NCBI RefSeq assembly: GCF_000002235.5
Contig: NW_022145551.1
Span: 1,779,001 to 1,843,000, forward strand
DNA length: 64,000 nt
Direction: 5' to 3'
DNA from: Strongylocentrotus purpuratus
Lineage: Eukaryota > Echinodermata > Echinoidea > Camarodonta > Strongylocentrotidae
Shown piece by piece: positions 46,321 to 60,400 of this stretch (positions are counted from its first letter, which is position 1; every line of letters begins with the position of its first letter). The position numbers and the translations under genes are program-made. The notes below the pieces were generated by a model that was not told where the DNA came from, searched no databases, and saw nothing but the letters and a program-made list of their open reading frames with translations.

Positions 46321-46743
46321 ATATTGTGCTTTTTGCCTGTGTCTTTGCCTCCCTCTATCTGTCCTGTAAACCTACTTTTCGGCCACATTACAGTATAAAC
46401 ATTGAAGATTTTGTTTGAGATTCGTCTCTTTTATTGGTTTCTTGTACACTTTATAATACTCGGTTATCCAAAATCTGCCCATGCAGAACGGTATTCATTC
46501 AAACACAAATGACCTTAGATTTCGGAATAAATGTAAGTGTGTTTACGTCCAAGTGTTTAAAGGAAACCTCAACCTAAGAAAAAACGTTTGCTTATTCTGG
46601 GAGATTTGTTTGTGCATTGTCTCGAAATATTTTGTTTTCATCAATTTTTTTTCCTCACTTTTTCTTCTAAAATTTGGTTTGTCCTCGGAAAAAAGGAAAC
46701 CCCCACCCCTACATTTTCAAACCAAGGCTATTTAATGTAACAA

Positions 46744-46890
46744 ATATTGACTGGCAGGGGGTATTATTTAGACCGCTCACCATATTCTCCCTCAGCGCTG
46801 CGCGCTTCGGGAAAATATAACCACTTCAGAAAATATAACTCCCTTCAGCGGTCCAAATAAAGTTATATTACACACCCCGCCAGTCAATAT
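46744..46890. mobile_element. 147-bp MITE with ATATTGACTGGC ends
   Basis: ATATTGACTGGC and its exact inverse bound the element. The inside holds further inverted pieces around GACCGCT / AGCGGTC. TA lies within both ends, so the true target site could be TA. Confidence 0.65.
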
Positions 46891-47029
46891 CTGTATAATA
46901 TTTAAATGAATTAGTTACAAGAATTGTTCCCTTGATATATATTTCACCAAATGTTATTTCTTCTCAGCTGTGATATTTCCTCATTGAAAAGTAAAGGTTT
47001 TGTTATTGATTTAAAAAGTATTTAATAAT

Positions 47030-47290
47030 AATAATAATATGAACAATTTATATAGCGCTTGTGACAAAAGTTTCAAAGCGCTGTACATGTTTGTACACAA
47101 ATCAAAATTACTTCAAAAAAAAAATCAATATTACTAATGGAATTAACATTACTCAAATTACCAAGAAAATAAAATATTACTAACATAACTTAACATATTA
47201 TCATTACTTAATAATAATAATAATAATAAATTATATTTCTATAGCGCATTATACAAGGTATGTCTCTATGCGCTTTACATTGTATTACAA
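47030..47290 (+). repeat. Two TATAGCGC-type dispersed repeats
   Basis: Each begins with an (AAT)n run and continues TATAGCGC; one ends GCGCTGTACATG and the other GCGCTTTACATTG. They are related to 9150-9240. Confidence 0.6.
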
Positions 47291-47516
47291 GCTTAATTAA
47301 TTACATACATCTACTATTGAACTATCCTCAAAAAATTCAAAAAATCTGACAAGATCTTAACTGAAATAGTATAACAGTAACTAGATAGATATTAAATTAA
47401 CAAGAAGATCAAATATTACTAACAGCTAAAGACTGGTGTATCATACATAGGCCTATAAGAAAAACATGACGGAGCTGATGTCATGCCAAAAGGCATCACA
47501 CCCTACCAAGAATATC

Positions 47517-47522
47517 TTTATT
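47517..47522 (-). terminator. Polyadenylation signal of the ZP gene
   Basis: AATAAA on the minus strand about 120 bases beyond the stop codon at 47644. Inferred from position. Confidence 0.5.
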
Positions 47523-47643
47523 TATATATCTCTTGTACTTTTTCGTAAGGGATATTGTACATCAAAGGGCAGGAATACAGTTCATTTTGGGGGATGAGGT
47601 TTCCTTTAACTGTTACAGCATTGGACGTAGTCTGAATCGTGAT

Positions 47644-47792
47644 TCAGTTCATATTAACGAGGAGGGCGTAATCAGACTCATGGCCTTTGTTTTTGTAGCT
47701 GTAGCCTTTGGACACGCCCCAAATGGTCACCATGGAAACGAGCGCCACGATGCCGACCACATACGCCCTCGTGCCGAACATTCCTCGAGATT
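47644..47792 (-). CDS. ZP-gene last exon: transmembrane helix and tail
   Basis: 149 bases, entered in phase 1. A single hydrophobic helix AYVVGIVALVSMVTIWGV is followed by a polar tail ending LLVNMN and a stop. The frame agrees with the previous exon. Confidence 0.85.
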
Positions 47793-50700
47793 CTATTTGA
47801 GAGAGGGGGAGGGGGGGAGAGAGAGAAAACAAAGGAAGGGGAGAAATAGAAAGAGAGAGAGAGAGAGAGAAAAGCGTTGGGGCAGATTTTTTTTTCAAAG
47901 ATAACACAATTAATAACACGATAATCATGGTAGTTTATCTCGTAAAAAGGATGTATCTAACTGAGCGGTAAATGCTGAACGTTGCGAATTTTGGATTCGC
48001 AAATTTTACTGACGGAAGTTGGCGACTATAGTGACTGTAAGCAAATGTTAGCGACAGTTTTTGCGAAGATTAGCAACTATATACCAACCCTTTGCCACTA
48101 TTTGTGAATGTTTGAGACCTTTTGCTAACTCCTGGTACTCAATGGGCCGATTTTATATAGGAACTACAACCTGTATAATGGAAACGTGGTCACTAGCATT
48201 GGCAAATCAAAAAGAACTTCAGCGACACCGTCTTAAAACCGTTTGCAAATGCTTACGACTGTTTGCGGAAGAATAAATTTGAAAATAAATTTTGAACATT
48301 TTCAGAAAAACTGTTTGCGGCAATGAAAGCTGTTTGCGAACTGGTTTGCAACCTTTTTACTACACTGGCGAAACCCCAAATTTGCTACGTTCGCAAGCAT
48401 TTGCCGGTAAGTGAACGAAATTACATTTTGTTTGCTTCTTAAAGGCAGTGGCGGATCCCCCCCCCCCCCCTGAGAAAAAAATCATGTAAAATCACGTGAT
48501 TTTTACCTTTTTTTTGGGGGGGGGGGGTTGGCCCCCCCCCCCCTGGCGCTCAAGGTGGGGGGGGGTGCAAATTGAAAAAATTTCGAGGACCAAAACAAAA
48601 AAAATGTGCTCCGCCGACAATTGTTCCGCCGACAATTGCTCCGCCGACAATTTCTCCGCCGACATTTGCTCCGCCGACATTTGCTCGGCCTGTCAATATT
48701 TCTTTCATAGGTTATTTTTATGTTTTGTGTGATTTGTTTTGTTGCTGTTATTCAGGGCCGTAGCCAGCATTCTGAGAAGGGGGATGCGTTTTAATTCCCG
48801 TATGTTTTATGCTGCGCAAAGATTCAATCAGTTTAATTTTGGCCCTTACAAGAAGTGGGTTATTGATGTAGACAAATAATGCTCATGTACCCTTTACAGC
48901 TCATTTTATATATGTTATTACCAAAGAAGAAGAAAAAGCCAGTTTGTCACTCAATAGTGTCTGACAGTGAAGTCTAGCAAATAAACAGGTTTCCTTCATA
49001 ATTGGATATTAGGACACTGCTAACGTTTAACTTTCACATACATGACATATTCATAATTCCTGCAAATTTCTACAGAATTTGATGTTGGCTGCAAAAGGGG
49101 AATAGTATCTTTAAGGGGATGTTTTTTTGTTTGTTTTTGATTTGTTAATTTGGCGAACAAGGAAGGTAAAAATCATAGGTTATAATCTTGAATAGAATGT
49201 TTCTACATTACGCCCCTTAATTTGAATCAAATGGGCAAGTATTATTCCAGGATTTATTGTTTATTCCTTGTTGGCGAGCGAGGTTAACGAATGGTCGAAA
49301 TTCTTAGGCTTGCCATTTCATATTAAAAAGCATCTGCGTGACCAGCATCGCTTGTTAATCACTGATGTACAAAATGTATTACGAACATATAAAGCGTAGC
49401 AAACAAGCGAATTTTCATCCTTTTCATATAATAACTGAAAACCATCTGCCTTAATCACTAATGATTATTTTACGAGCATGTAGTATACTTCATACTCTAT
49501 TTTATTTCTAGTTTTTCCCCGACGTGTCCCGACGCCGCGCCGGCAAGATTTACCGTAATCTTCCTATATTCTATTTTGTGTCCCTTTTCCCTTGTCTTAA
49601 GCCTTTTCTTTTTCTCTTTTCTTGACCTTTTCTTTTCCATGTTTTCTTGTCCTTTTCTTTTCTTTTCCTTTCTTCCTCTCCTTTTTTCTCTGCAAAAGGG
49701 AGCATTTGTCTTCAACGGGGTACTTTAGGGGCGGAGCAAATGTCGGCGGAGCAAATGTCGGCGGAGCAATTGTCGGCGGAGCAAATGTCGGCGGAGCAAT
49801 TGTCGGCGGAGCAAATGTCGGCGGAGCAATTGTCGGCGGAGCAAATGTCGGCGGAGCAATTGTCGGCGGAGCAAATGTCGTTGGAGCAATTGTCGGCGGA
49901 GCAAATGTCGGCGGAGCAAATGTCGGCGGAGCAATTGTCGGCGGAGCAAATGTCGGCGGAGCAAATGTCGGCGGAGCATGTGTCGGGTTACCCAACATCT
50001 ATCATCATTACATGATAGCATCTTGTTCATTATGCATAATTACCGCCATCTAGCTGGTTGTTATCATTCATTAATCATGAAAATAGTATTTTGATCATCG
50101 ATCGTGATAATTAGCTTGCTTCGATATGATTCCCATCGTGATCAGCATCTTTTTCATATGTGATGTCAGAGGGCGCTATGCACGAAATACGTGACCATTC
50201 ATGTAAGATAACTGTTAGAGACAAATGTTAGAGGCCCCCCGTGGTACGCGTATGCATGTTCCCTATTTTTGACAACATCCCCTATCTCCGGTGTGAAATT
50301 CAATGGCGGGCCGGGCTTTGTCACGCGAAAAATTACCCCTTTACCATGAAATTTTGGAAACACGCAGACTACACAAACGTGTGTCATAAAAATAGGGCCT
50401 TACTTTTAAACTGTTACTTGTCATATTTAGAATATGGAGGCATTTGAAGAGCCATGGTTTTCAGTGAACATTTTTCTCTGATGTTCTTACACTCTTGCAT
50501 AATAACAATGATAACGCTCACATATTTTTTCCTCTCCCACGAACTCAACCTTCTCTTTAAAAGGATTTTATATCACTAATCATTAATGGATTTCGAAGGT
50601 GATTGAACCAAAGCATTATTTACATCCCCAAAATCATACCAACAGCAAGTTGAATTTCCCCCGGATTTTTGGTACACACTGCCTTGCACTGAGCGATGGG

Positions 50701-53700
50701 GGCATTCTATTCACTGTGCGATAGCGTATTGAGAGAAATAGTTGCAACACGCGCACACGCATGCGATCAAAGGTCAATTCACGGAGCTCCAAACCACATG
50801 TCCCTCCCACATAGGGCTTATAATGTGAGAAGGAACTACTTGAAGCTCCATGAATAAAACTTCGATCGTCTGCATATGCGTGTGTCACAACTATCTCTCT
50901 CACAACGCTGTGCGGATTTGCGCTATTTTCGGTTTTCCGAACTTGTCTGACAAGTGATTTTTCGATTTGCACGTTCACTAGTGGACTGCGACGTATGCGG
51001 TCACTTTTGAAGCAGTGCGCATGCGCATCGACGAGCTCATCGTTCGTATATAGCAGAATTCTCGAACGCGTTCGCCCTTGTTTTGCCGTTGTTTCCAAAC
51101 TGTGACGATTATGTTCGTAAGCAATCTTTTGTAGGAACGAAACATCAAACTGAAGTCACAAAATTGACCCAAGTGACCTAATTCTAGAATTAAGCGGAGA
51201 GTGGTGGAAGCGTGAATTCTCTTAAATTAACACATTTTCGTGTCTGTAATTTCTCTTAAATCAAAATTGTTGCAGAATAATTCATGAAATGAACACATTT
51301 TGTTTGTGCATCGCCAATCTTTTGCAGCATAATTTTCGAGATCAGTCCCATGCACCGAATTCGGTGTGATGAATATTTAGCTTTTCGATCGAATTTCGCG
51401 CTCACTAAGCAGAATAATTCATAAAATGAACACATTTTATTCATGCAACGCTAATCTGCTGCAGCATAATTTTTGAGAACAGTGCCATGCACCGAATTAG
51501 GTGTTATATTTTAGCTATTCGATCGCGTTTCGCGCTCACTAATTAGCGAGCGTCGTATATAGTTGTGTAAAATCGAAAAGGTAACGAACAACAATCAGCG
51601 TGCCTCGTCAACCCTGCTTAAAAATGACCGCATACGTCGCAGTCCACTTATGAAAGTGCAAATCGAAAAGTCTCTATGTCTGACTGTTATAGACGACACC
51701 TACCTTTGGAAGAGGCAGCATAACTGGCATCCGAACTGTAAACGGTTAATGGGCCATAGCTGATGGTGTGTCTGGTGCCTGAACTGACACTTCGACGTCG
51801 TACAGCAGACTCTGCGCCCTCACATTCTACACCTGACCTAGCAGCCTTAGCTTTGTCAGATCTGCATACTACAACGTCGCAATATATGTTAATCTGTGTA
51901 TTCAAATTCAAATGGATATGTATCTTGCACATATCCTTTTCATTCATGTTTTACAAAATACTCAAATTACATAATGCATACAGAGTCATTATTAAATAAT
52001 TGTTTGTTTTACCTGACTACTAAGAAAACACGTGCATGCTTGTAGGAAAGCAACCAGGGGACCACCGGCTTAAAGTCCTCTCCGAGGGACTAAATCTGAT
52101 AATTTACGAGCACTTCAAGTGTATATATTGTCTAGGTATTCAAATTCAAAATAATTAATATTTTGCACGATGATTCTTTTAAATATTGTACATCAAATAA
52201 CATCAAACCACGATTGCAAACGCTTTCGAAAATCAATCTTTTTCAAAGCCTTGTCCATTATTTATTTAAACGAGCGAACATTACAAGTATACACAGACGT
52301 TGTTTGTTCGTGTATCCGGACAGTTGATTTAAAACAGCCATTTGAAGAAGCTTACAAGCAATATTTTGAATAAATCTTCTAAGACTTATGTTGGACAATA
52401 CTATAAAGGACAAAATATATGCATTATGTTTAGTGCTTTTTGTTGTTTAAGTTCCGTTAAATCAGAAGGTCAAATGAAAAATTTTATTTTTGTTATGTTT
52501 CCGGACACTCAACCCTTATTATACTTATTTCGTAGTCCATGCATTTTTTTTAAAGGATATACGATAGCGTATTGAAATTGCATTTCAGTTGGTTTTCCAA
52601 AGTCCAAGCGATCGTGATTAAATATACAAAGAGTAAACTAAACTTAAGTTAAGAGCATGAATTAGGGTGTACAACTAAAATGATTCACATTAAACAAAAT
52701 GTACGATCATGTTACATGTCGCTTTCCCGAAGATTCAAGATTCCTAATGTTTGTTTACTCCAAAGCTAGGTTCATGATTCCTAGAATAACCATTCGGAAT
52801 TATTGGAATTATGAAACTTCGGAGTAATGAACCCTTTTTCTTTTTCGGATTTCTGAACGTTGGTTTATTTCCAGAATTGCGAACCCTTTTAAAATTTTCA
52901 GTAGTGTCTACTTTACGTTCGGAGTTATAAACCCCTGGTATGGAAAACTGTGTTTTGGGATTTTGAACTTTCGGAAAAACGATGACCCCCCCCCCCCCCC
53001 CTTCCCTAAAAAAAGGGGGGGGGGTGCATATGGAATATAGGATGTACGAACTATGGGACCAAGTGTATACAAGGAGATCATTTAAAAGGATAATAACAGC
53101 AATGAGAAAAAGGACGTAGAATGGTAATTAGAAAATAGTATGGTCGGCTTAAAGAGATCATAAGGACATAAAGTATACAACTTTGAGGTAATTGGGAAAT
53201 GTTTAAAATTGGACGGATAGTAATTCTTTAAGATTTTGATATATTTGGATGCCCTTGTGGATGTATTATAAGCGTTAGAAAATTTAGCCCCTAAAACATA
53301 TGCTAACGTGAAATTGAATAATCAAATTGACCGGTTAATTTCAATTATTTTAAATAGCGCCTAAAGCCATTCTATGGTAGCTGCGACCATGAAAATATCA
53401 GAATATGCAATTCTGATATATAGTTCCCAAACGGAAATATCAAATCGGTCGATTGTAGTTAAGAAACATTGTTTTAGAGCTAAAGTAATATCAGTCTTGA
53501 GAGGGAGATATACAACATAAAGGGTTTATTATTTAACAATTTCATCCCTCTAGACTTGATTTCAACCACTACAGCGATCATTGAATTTTGTACAATCGCA
53601 TATGCTTCCAATATGTTCATTTGAACCGTATTCATGACCCCATACCAAAACTTTATATCACCTGTAAGGACGTATGGGGTCAAAGAGATATTAGATAAAC

Positions 53701-56700
53701 GATCAAAGAAATGCAGAACGTAAAGAGGTTTTTTTAGGAAATAATATATACATTTATTTACCTTAGTGACGCCAGAGATTTCGTTTATAAAGCGGAACGC
53801 ATCAAAAGAAAACCCTTCACGATCCAGTGTCAGATTGTGGAACACTGTAACTGTCTTTTCTGCAGAACACCTAGAAAGATAACAATCAATATTGGCCTTA
53901 AGTGTGATACAGGGGTACATAGCATGGCATTCTAAAATCCAGTTTAATGGTGTAGCGTATGCCTAGTTATTGAGGTAAAACGTGTGGCATGGGGGAGGGC
54001 ACCTGACGTCAGCCTCGTTCTGATGTGACACGGCAAAACCGCGGCGGTGTTTGTTTATAAAGACGTTAAGTGAAATTCGCTTAACACTTTCTATTTGATA
54101 ACACAGAACTCAGTTAAAGGTCCTATGTCCCATTTGCAGGCCAAAAAAATGAAAAAGTTAAATTCCAACTGCATTTGAAAGATAATACTAATTTAGAACT
54201 TCCCTAAAAAAAGGTAGGGCTTGAAAGTAGTGGGAAAATAATGACTATTAGTTGTCAAATCGATTTTAGGGCTATAGAGCCCAAAAGTAATAGTCTTGAT
54301 TTTCAGACAATTGTACCGAATGGTCATACGTTTTATGCTGCGCAAAGATTCAATCAGTTTAATCTTGGCCATCACAAGAAGTGGGTTATTGATGTAGACA
54401 AATGCTCATGTACCCTTTACAACTCTGTTCATGTATGTTATTACCAAAGAAGAAAAAAGGCCAGTCAGTCTCTCAATAGTGTCTGACAGTGAAATTTAGC
54501 AAGTAAACGGGTTTCCTTGCATAATTTGAATATGAGGACACTGCTAACGTTTAAATTTCACAGATAGGACATACATGACATATTTATAATTCCTGCAAAG
54601 TTCTGCAGAATTTGAGGTTGGCTGCAAAAGGGACATACATGTAGTACCTTTAACTCTCAAAAAGGCCGGGCTATTTGAGGTCTTACTACGTGCTACGTTT
54701 GAGGGCTTACTACGGCCGTGAAGCGGCCGATCTCCGCGAAAATGTGCACGCATATCAAGTGAAGTGTATAAAATAATATGATAATTTCAATTTTTTGAAA
54801 AATACACCTATTTGCATATTTATGGTAATTCATGCAAATAAGGTCATAAAATCACATTTTTACCAATAAATCATAATTATTCATACCTAAGCATTCTTTT
54901 TCACTACATATATTCATTAGACCATTTGGAATAAAAAAATACGACAAATTGTTTTTGGAAGATCCAGCTTATTCCTTATGTTATCTCTTGTTTTGATAAT
55001 TTCTTATGTATTTCACTGTTTTTTTAACTTATGTATTTTATTGTTTTTGTTGTTTTATTTCATTTTTTTTTTACTACAATTCAACTATTTTGACTAAAAA
55101 AAAAACACCTAAACATCAAAAAAGTCCCAATAACCAATGTTTAATCTATTTTTAGGAAAAATGACATTTCCTTATGTTTTGTACACAAAGCGCAAAATTG
55201 AGCGATTTTCGGGCTGACATGCAAAGACAAAAGGTCACGTGACCTTGTAACTGTAGGTCCGATTTTCATTTTTTTTTTTTTAAAGATCCGCAAGACTCGA
55301 AAGAAAAAAGTCATCGAGCGGCGGGGCACCATTCAAATGCGTTCCCGAGCAATTGATAAAATCGTGGGCCTTATTAGGGTTAAAATGTGCGGGTCCTTAA
55401 TCGCGCTCGCAGTTGGCCTAAATTTACGAACGCCTCGCCTTTTTTAAATATTGTTTTATTTTGCGGTTTACCGCGTCATATATAAACGAGATTTTACTGA
55501 GATTTACTGATGATGGAAAATGCGAGGAACTAGGTCATATTGTGGGAGGAAGGTGGTGAAGACGGAAGTTTATACTATTTTCACGTTTCCTTCCCTCTAT
55601 ATGGTACATTCCGGCCCAGTATATTTTCGCCATATAGAAGGAGCGTATAGGTCTACCCTGAACCCCGTATCATACATAAACCTTGTGGAAAATGAACTGT
55701 TTCACATTGTATTGAATTTCTGGCGTATGGGCTGATTGCCGTCGGATATTTTATCTCGATTTACTAAATCGAAATAACGCCTCGTCTGAGCGGGCATAAT
55801 TTGGACGTCCTGAGTAAGACTTACTGGCCTTTGATGAGATCTTGTTGGGGTTCATCATGACCCTCCTCTGAAGCCCAGCAGAACTTGATGAAGACACCGA
55901 CAACGGGTGTGGAGTCTAACACAACTCCGAAATAGAGCTTGGTGCCCAGCATCACCCGACCATCGGCGACCATGCCCCCGTCATCAACGATCTCCTCGGT
56001 TTCAAAGTCATCAGCAGTAAAGCGGGAAATCTTGAGACTGAACTTGCCTAGCTCTTTATCATTGATGTCGATTTTGCCGATTTGGGGCTGGAAATTTCCG
56101 GTCAGTACTGAAACCTTATTCAAACAGCATTCGACTTTGATTTGTTGTTGGTATTCCCGGGTGATGATTGCGCCGTTATCACCCGCCCCTGGCTTGGCAA
56201 AGGTGATATAGTTCTGAAAGATTATGTTGTCATCATCTTCCTGCAGTGTAGATAAACAGAAAGGGACTTAAGAATAACATGATAGTGTTTTAGGGGGACA
56301 GGGAGAGGGGGGGGGGGTCGACCCAGGCTCCTTTGAGAAACCTTAATGACATACATGTACCTCTAGTACACAAGTCCAATAAATTAATGTGCCCACCATT
56401 TTTGAGAGAGCGGAGGCACAAAAAGATATCGAAAAAGAAAGATATCTAAAAAATAAAAAATAAAAAAACTTTTGTCGAAGATGGGACTCCAAGTGACCGG
56501 GAGTCACTTGGTTACCTTTCAAAAAGTATAATAAAACTAACAATTTGGCACTTTCTTTGAACTTTTGTCGAAAACAACATAGTAATCTAGCACAATGTCG
56601 TCTCTTTTTGTGTTGAAGAAGATCAACATGGCGAGTTTCAATTACACTTCGGCAGCTCTCGCAAGCTGTGGTCAGGCGGCTTAGGGATGGGCGGCTAATG

Positions 56701-57305
56701 AATATAATAATGGTTAGCTTTCTTCTGGCATTGAACTTGTTTTGATTGGTTGTAACTTGTTGTCGGAATAAAGGAAACCTAAACGATTGACCAAAAACCG
56801 TCAGCGTCTTAATTGATTTTTTGACCTGGAATTCCCGGATGCACGCGCACTACTTTCCCGATGAAGCCATTTTCCCGTGACCCCTGCACCCAACACTGTG
56901 TGAGAGTTAGTTTGTGGTCAATATATTTTTATGAGATAAATTCAGGCAAACGTTTCCAAATGTCATGTAAAAGAAACCATAAAACCCAAACCAGTGAATA
57001 TTATTGTTCACCAAACCGTAATCTTCCACAAACCTCGGTAGTAGTGCCGCACTTTTCGTATCCTGTGGCCATCTCGATGTGGGACGGATCAGAGTCAGTG
57101 GCAAGACAGTCCTCTGCTTGGGAGCGAAAATGGACATCTGACGCGTCACTGCCATCTGGTAATAGACGTTTATCCAGAACCACAGTCATTGAGGTACTGT
57201 CACATCTAACGTATGATACTGTAGATAGCAAATATAAAACATACATACATACATTTACGGTTGACACTATCAACAACAACGACGAATAGTATTCTACTAC
57301 TGCTA

Positions 57306-57350
<45 letters not shown>

Positions 57351-57374
57351 ACACTACTACTACTACTACTACTA

Positions 57375-57410
<36 letters not shown>

Positions 57411-60400
57411 TTTCTACTACTAACTACTACTACATGTACTTCTACTACTAATTATTTTAATACTACTACTACTACAACTGCTACTACTACTTTCACTACT
57501 ACTTCAAGTTGTTAATATCTGTTGTCCTGGAAACACTTTCTTAAATCAACTGAAAGACAACCTCAAATGACTTTCTCACAAGGGATGTATTCAATTTTAA
57601 TAAGTATGTCTGATGTATTAAAAAAAGTGGCCCTGTTTCATGAAACTTGTGATCAACTGCCAAAGGTCTATGACAAATCTGCTCACAGCCAATCGAATGC
57701 AATTATTCCAGTAGCTTATACACCGATTCGGGCGACTTCTGGTGGAAGTGCGCCCTCATAAGGTGACGCCATAACTGGGGGGCGTCTGACTGTCAGCTGG
57801 ATCGGAGAAGCCCCCCAGTTATAGCGCCGCCACCGGCGGGCAGGTACATAAAACTCCCAAACCGAATCGGTGTATACCAAGTATCGTAACTTGTGATTGA
57901 TAAAAGTTTAAAGGCTAAGTCCACTCCAAAAACAAAATTGCTTTTAATAGATGCAGAAAAACAAGAGAATTAGAGCCAACAAACAATCGAGTACAATCGG
58001 ATAACAAATAAGGACGTTACGATTTTTTTGTAAAGTATGAACAACTATGGAACTTAGAAAATCACTACATAAATTGCCAATTTGGTAATCAGTTTGTTAC
58101 GTCGTTCCCTCATTGTTTATCAATTGCTTTATACATGTTTATCCCCCTAATTTCCCCATTTATCCCCCAAAACTTGATTTCCCCATGTCTTTGCCCAGGT
58201 TATATGATTTGTATCATTGTGCGTGCATGACATTTCACCAAATCTTTCATGAACTTTGAAAAAATTATACTATTTTCTGAATATTGTATATTCATAATCA
58301 TTGATTTATATATAATTAGTTTTTCGAAATTCACATTTTCACGAGTTAGCTGAAACAAATTATTATATTTAGTGCATCCCCACAAAAAACATGTTACTAT
58401 CATTATAATTTGGGTCCCGGTGTCAGGAAACATGATTTAGAGGGGGAAAATAGAAATGTATATTATCAGTATAAATAACACAATTAGTGGATAGTCAGGC
58501 AATAACGTCACAGACTCATGAGTGGTTTACCAATTCGTCTAGTGATTTTTCAAAGTTTTTCATGTCATTAAAAGCTCATAACTTTCTTATTACTAATCAT
58601 ATTTTGCATAAACTTTTATTGATTGGTTTGTCTCTATTGAAAGTAATTTTGTTTGGAGTGGACTTGCCTTTAATTGAAACGGGGCCGTTACGTGCATATG
58701 GATGGAATTCAAAAGACAATAATTGAGACAAATAATTTGGGACTTGACCTTTCAATGCTTTGTAAACAAGCAAAGGTATTTTGAAAGCAATTCTCTGCTT
58801 TATTGGCAACTATTGCAATTTAATTAAAACAAATGTAATCTGGGAACATTTCGACGAATTAGAATTAGATCAGAATGCATACTCACAGTCGTCTTCGCAA
58901 GTCGCGCCTCCTTTACCAATAGGGCAAGTACATCGTCCATATTCACACGTTCCTTCATTCTTACATTGATTCGGTTTGCAGAGACCTGCCGGATAAATAA
59001 AGGTCCTCGTTAGCGAGTATCCTATTTTTACCACGATTAAAGCCAGTACAAAATATGTATCCATTTTTTAGATATTGGATGGAATATTTGTTGCACATGG
59101 GCTTCTCTTACTTTCGAGTCTTTCACTAAACCACCTTAATAATGATTTTGTTTTTCTTTCTTGAGGGTACTTTAAAGCAAAATCCTTCTTAAAGTGTTGT
59201 TCGGATACGACATTTTCATTTTCTTAATCAAAACGTTAAGTGGAAGGCCGAAAGAAAGGATTAAATAATGGCCTGAAAAGACATAATGGCGCCTGAAGGT
59301 TCACGCATGAGAATAGTAAGGTGACCTCGCTGGCATGTCGGAGATTATGCCTACGAATTTTGAAAGAAATCGGGATCGAGCAAGGGACCTATATAGATAG
59401 GGCTCGCAAGCACTGTGTATAAAACCAATAAGATTTGGGTGCATGAAGAAGACGTGATGATGCGTGCTGTGGCACAAACAGTTGTCCATGCTAACACAAT
59501 CATGCAGAGTATAAAATGGATGATCATTGGAGTGTGAATTTCAGTAAAGATCTGTGCTATGTTAAGGTAAAAATACCTTACAAATTTAAGACAAAATAGA
59601 ATTGGTATGAGAAAGGTATGGCAATTTACGGTCTCTAGAGGTCAATTTTTTAAGGATTAAGAGATTTTTGACCGATTCGATTTCGGATTTAAGTTTCGAG
59701 TATGAAGATGGCATTTTAAAGGGCAGATTACGCATCGCAGATGAAAGAACACCTCTTGGACTATCAAGATGAATTTGATGGAAGTCTGTAGGATCTAGGA
59801 TAGTGAGGGGAGATACGAAGGAAGACAGAAAGGCCTTAAAACGATCCAGAAACGGACAAAATAGCGCCTGGACGGTTACACATGAGTGATTTTAGAAACG
59901 GAAGAGTCAGGTGACCTAGATTAAATGACAAAGATTACGCCTACGAAATTTGATAGGAAATTAACTATAAGGAAGTGACCTATATACATTAGAATAACAA
60001 GCACTTCGTACAAAATGAAAAGGACTTTGGGCATAACATCAAGAAGAAGACAAAGAAGAAGAAGAATACGAATTCAGAACTCGAACAAGAACAAGACATC
60101 GACGAAAGTCGTCCATGCAAAGAATCAGAATCAGAATTCAGAACGCGAACAAGAACAAGACATTGACGAAAGTCGTCTATGCAACAAAGAAGAAGAAGAA
60201 TAAGAATTCAGAACGCGAACAAGAACAAGACATTGACGATATTAGTCGTCAATGCAATATCAATGATGATAATAATTATAGTAGTATGGGGTGATAACTG
60301 ACCACTTTGCACTGTCACCGAAAATACGCAAACATCTGTATTTCCTGCCGCATCATTAGCATGATAGGCCAGATCGGTTTTGCCGAAAGAGAAATTGCCT

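Larger units (their letters stand above)
47793..51703 (-). other. ZP-gene last intron, filled with repeats
   Basis: It contains a GA tract at 47800-47870, C/G runs at 48457-48570, two inverted minisatellite tracts, one copy of a dispersed 320-bp repeat and the TIR element at 50957-51672. CAGTGGCGGATCC at 48448 and CAGGGCCGTAGCCAG at 48753 look like hAT-type transposon ends. Confidence 0.5.

Noticed and set aside
46019..46398. Overlapping 96-140 codon Ser/Leu frames
   Set aside because: Pure CT microsatellite translation.
47533..47904. 123-codon plus-strand frame
   Set aside because: It overlaps the minus-strand last exon of the ZP gene, which has a TM helix and matching phase; the plus frame ends in GA repeat.
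49732..49986. CRISPR array
   Set aside because: Units are contiguous 15-mers without unique spacers, and the genome is eukaryotic.
49597..50053. Long repetitive proteins SAEQM, GGANV or APPTF
   Set aside because: A 15-bp minisatellite is open in all frames; no start context, splice link or non-repeat domain supports a gene.
57001..57515. Poly-Val/poly-Leu frames around the ACT tract
   Set aside because: Trinucleotide repeat translation. Only 57034-57218 on the minus strand is retained, as a ZP exon with proper splice sites.
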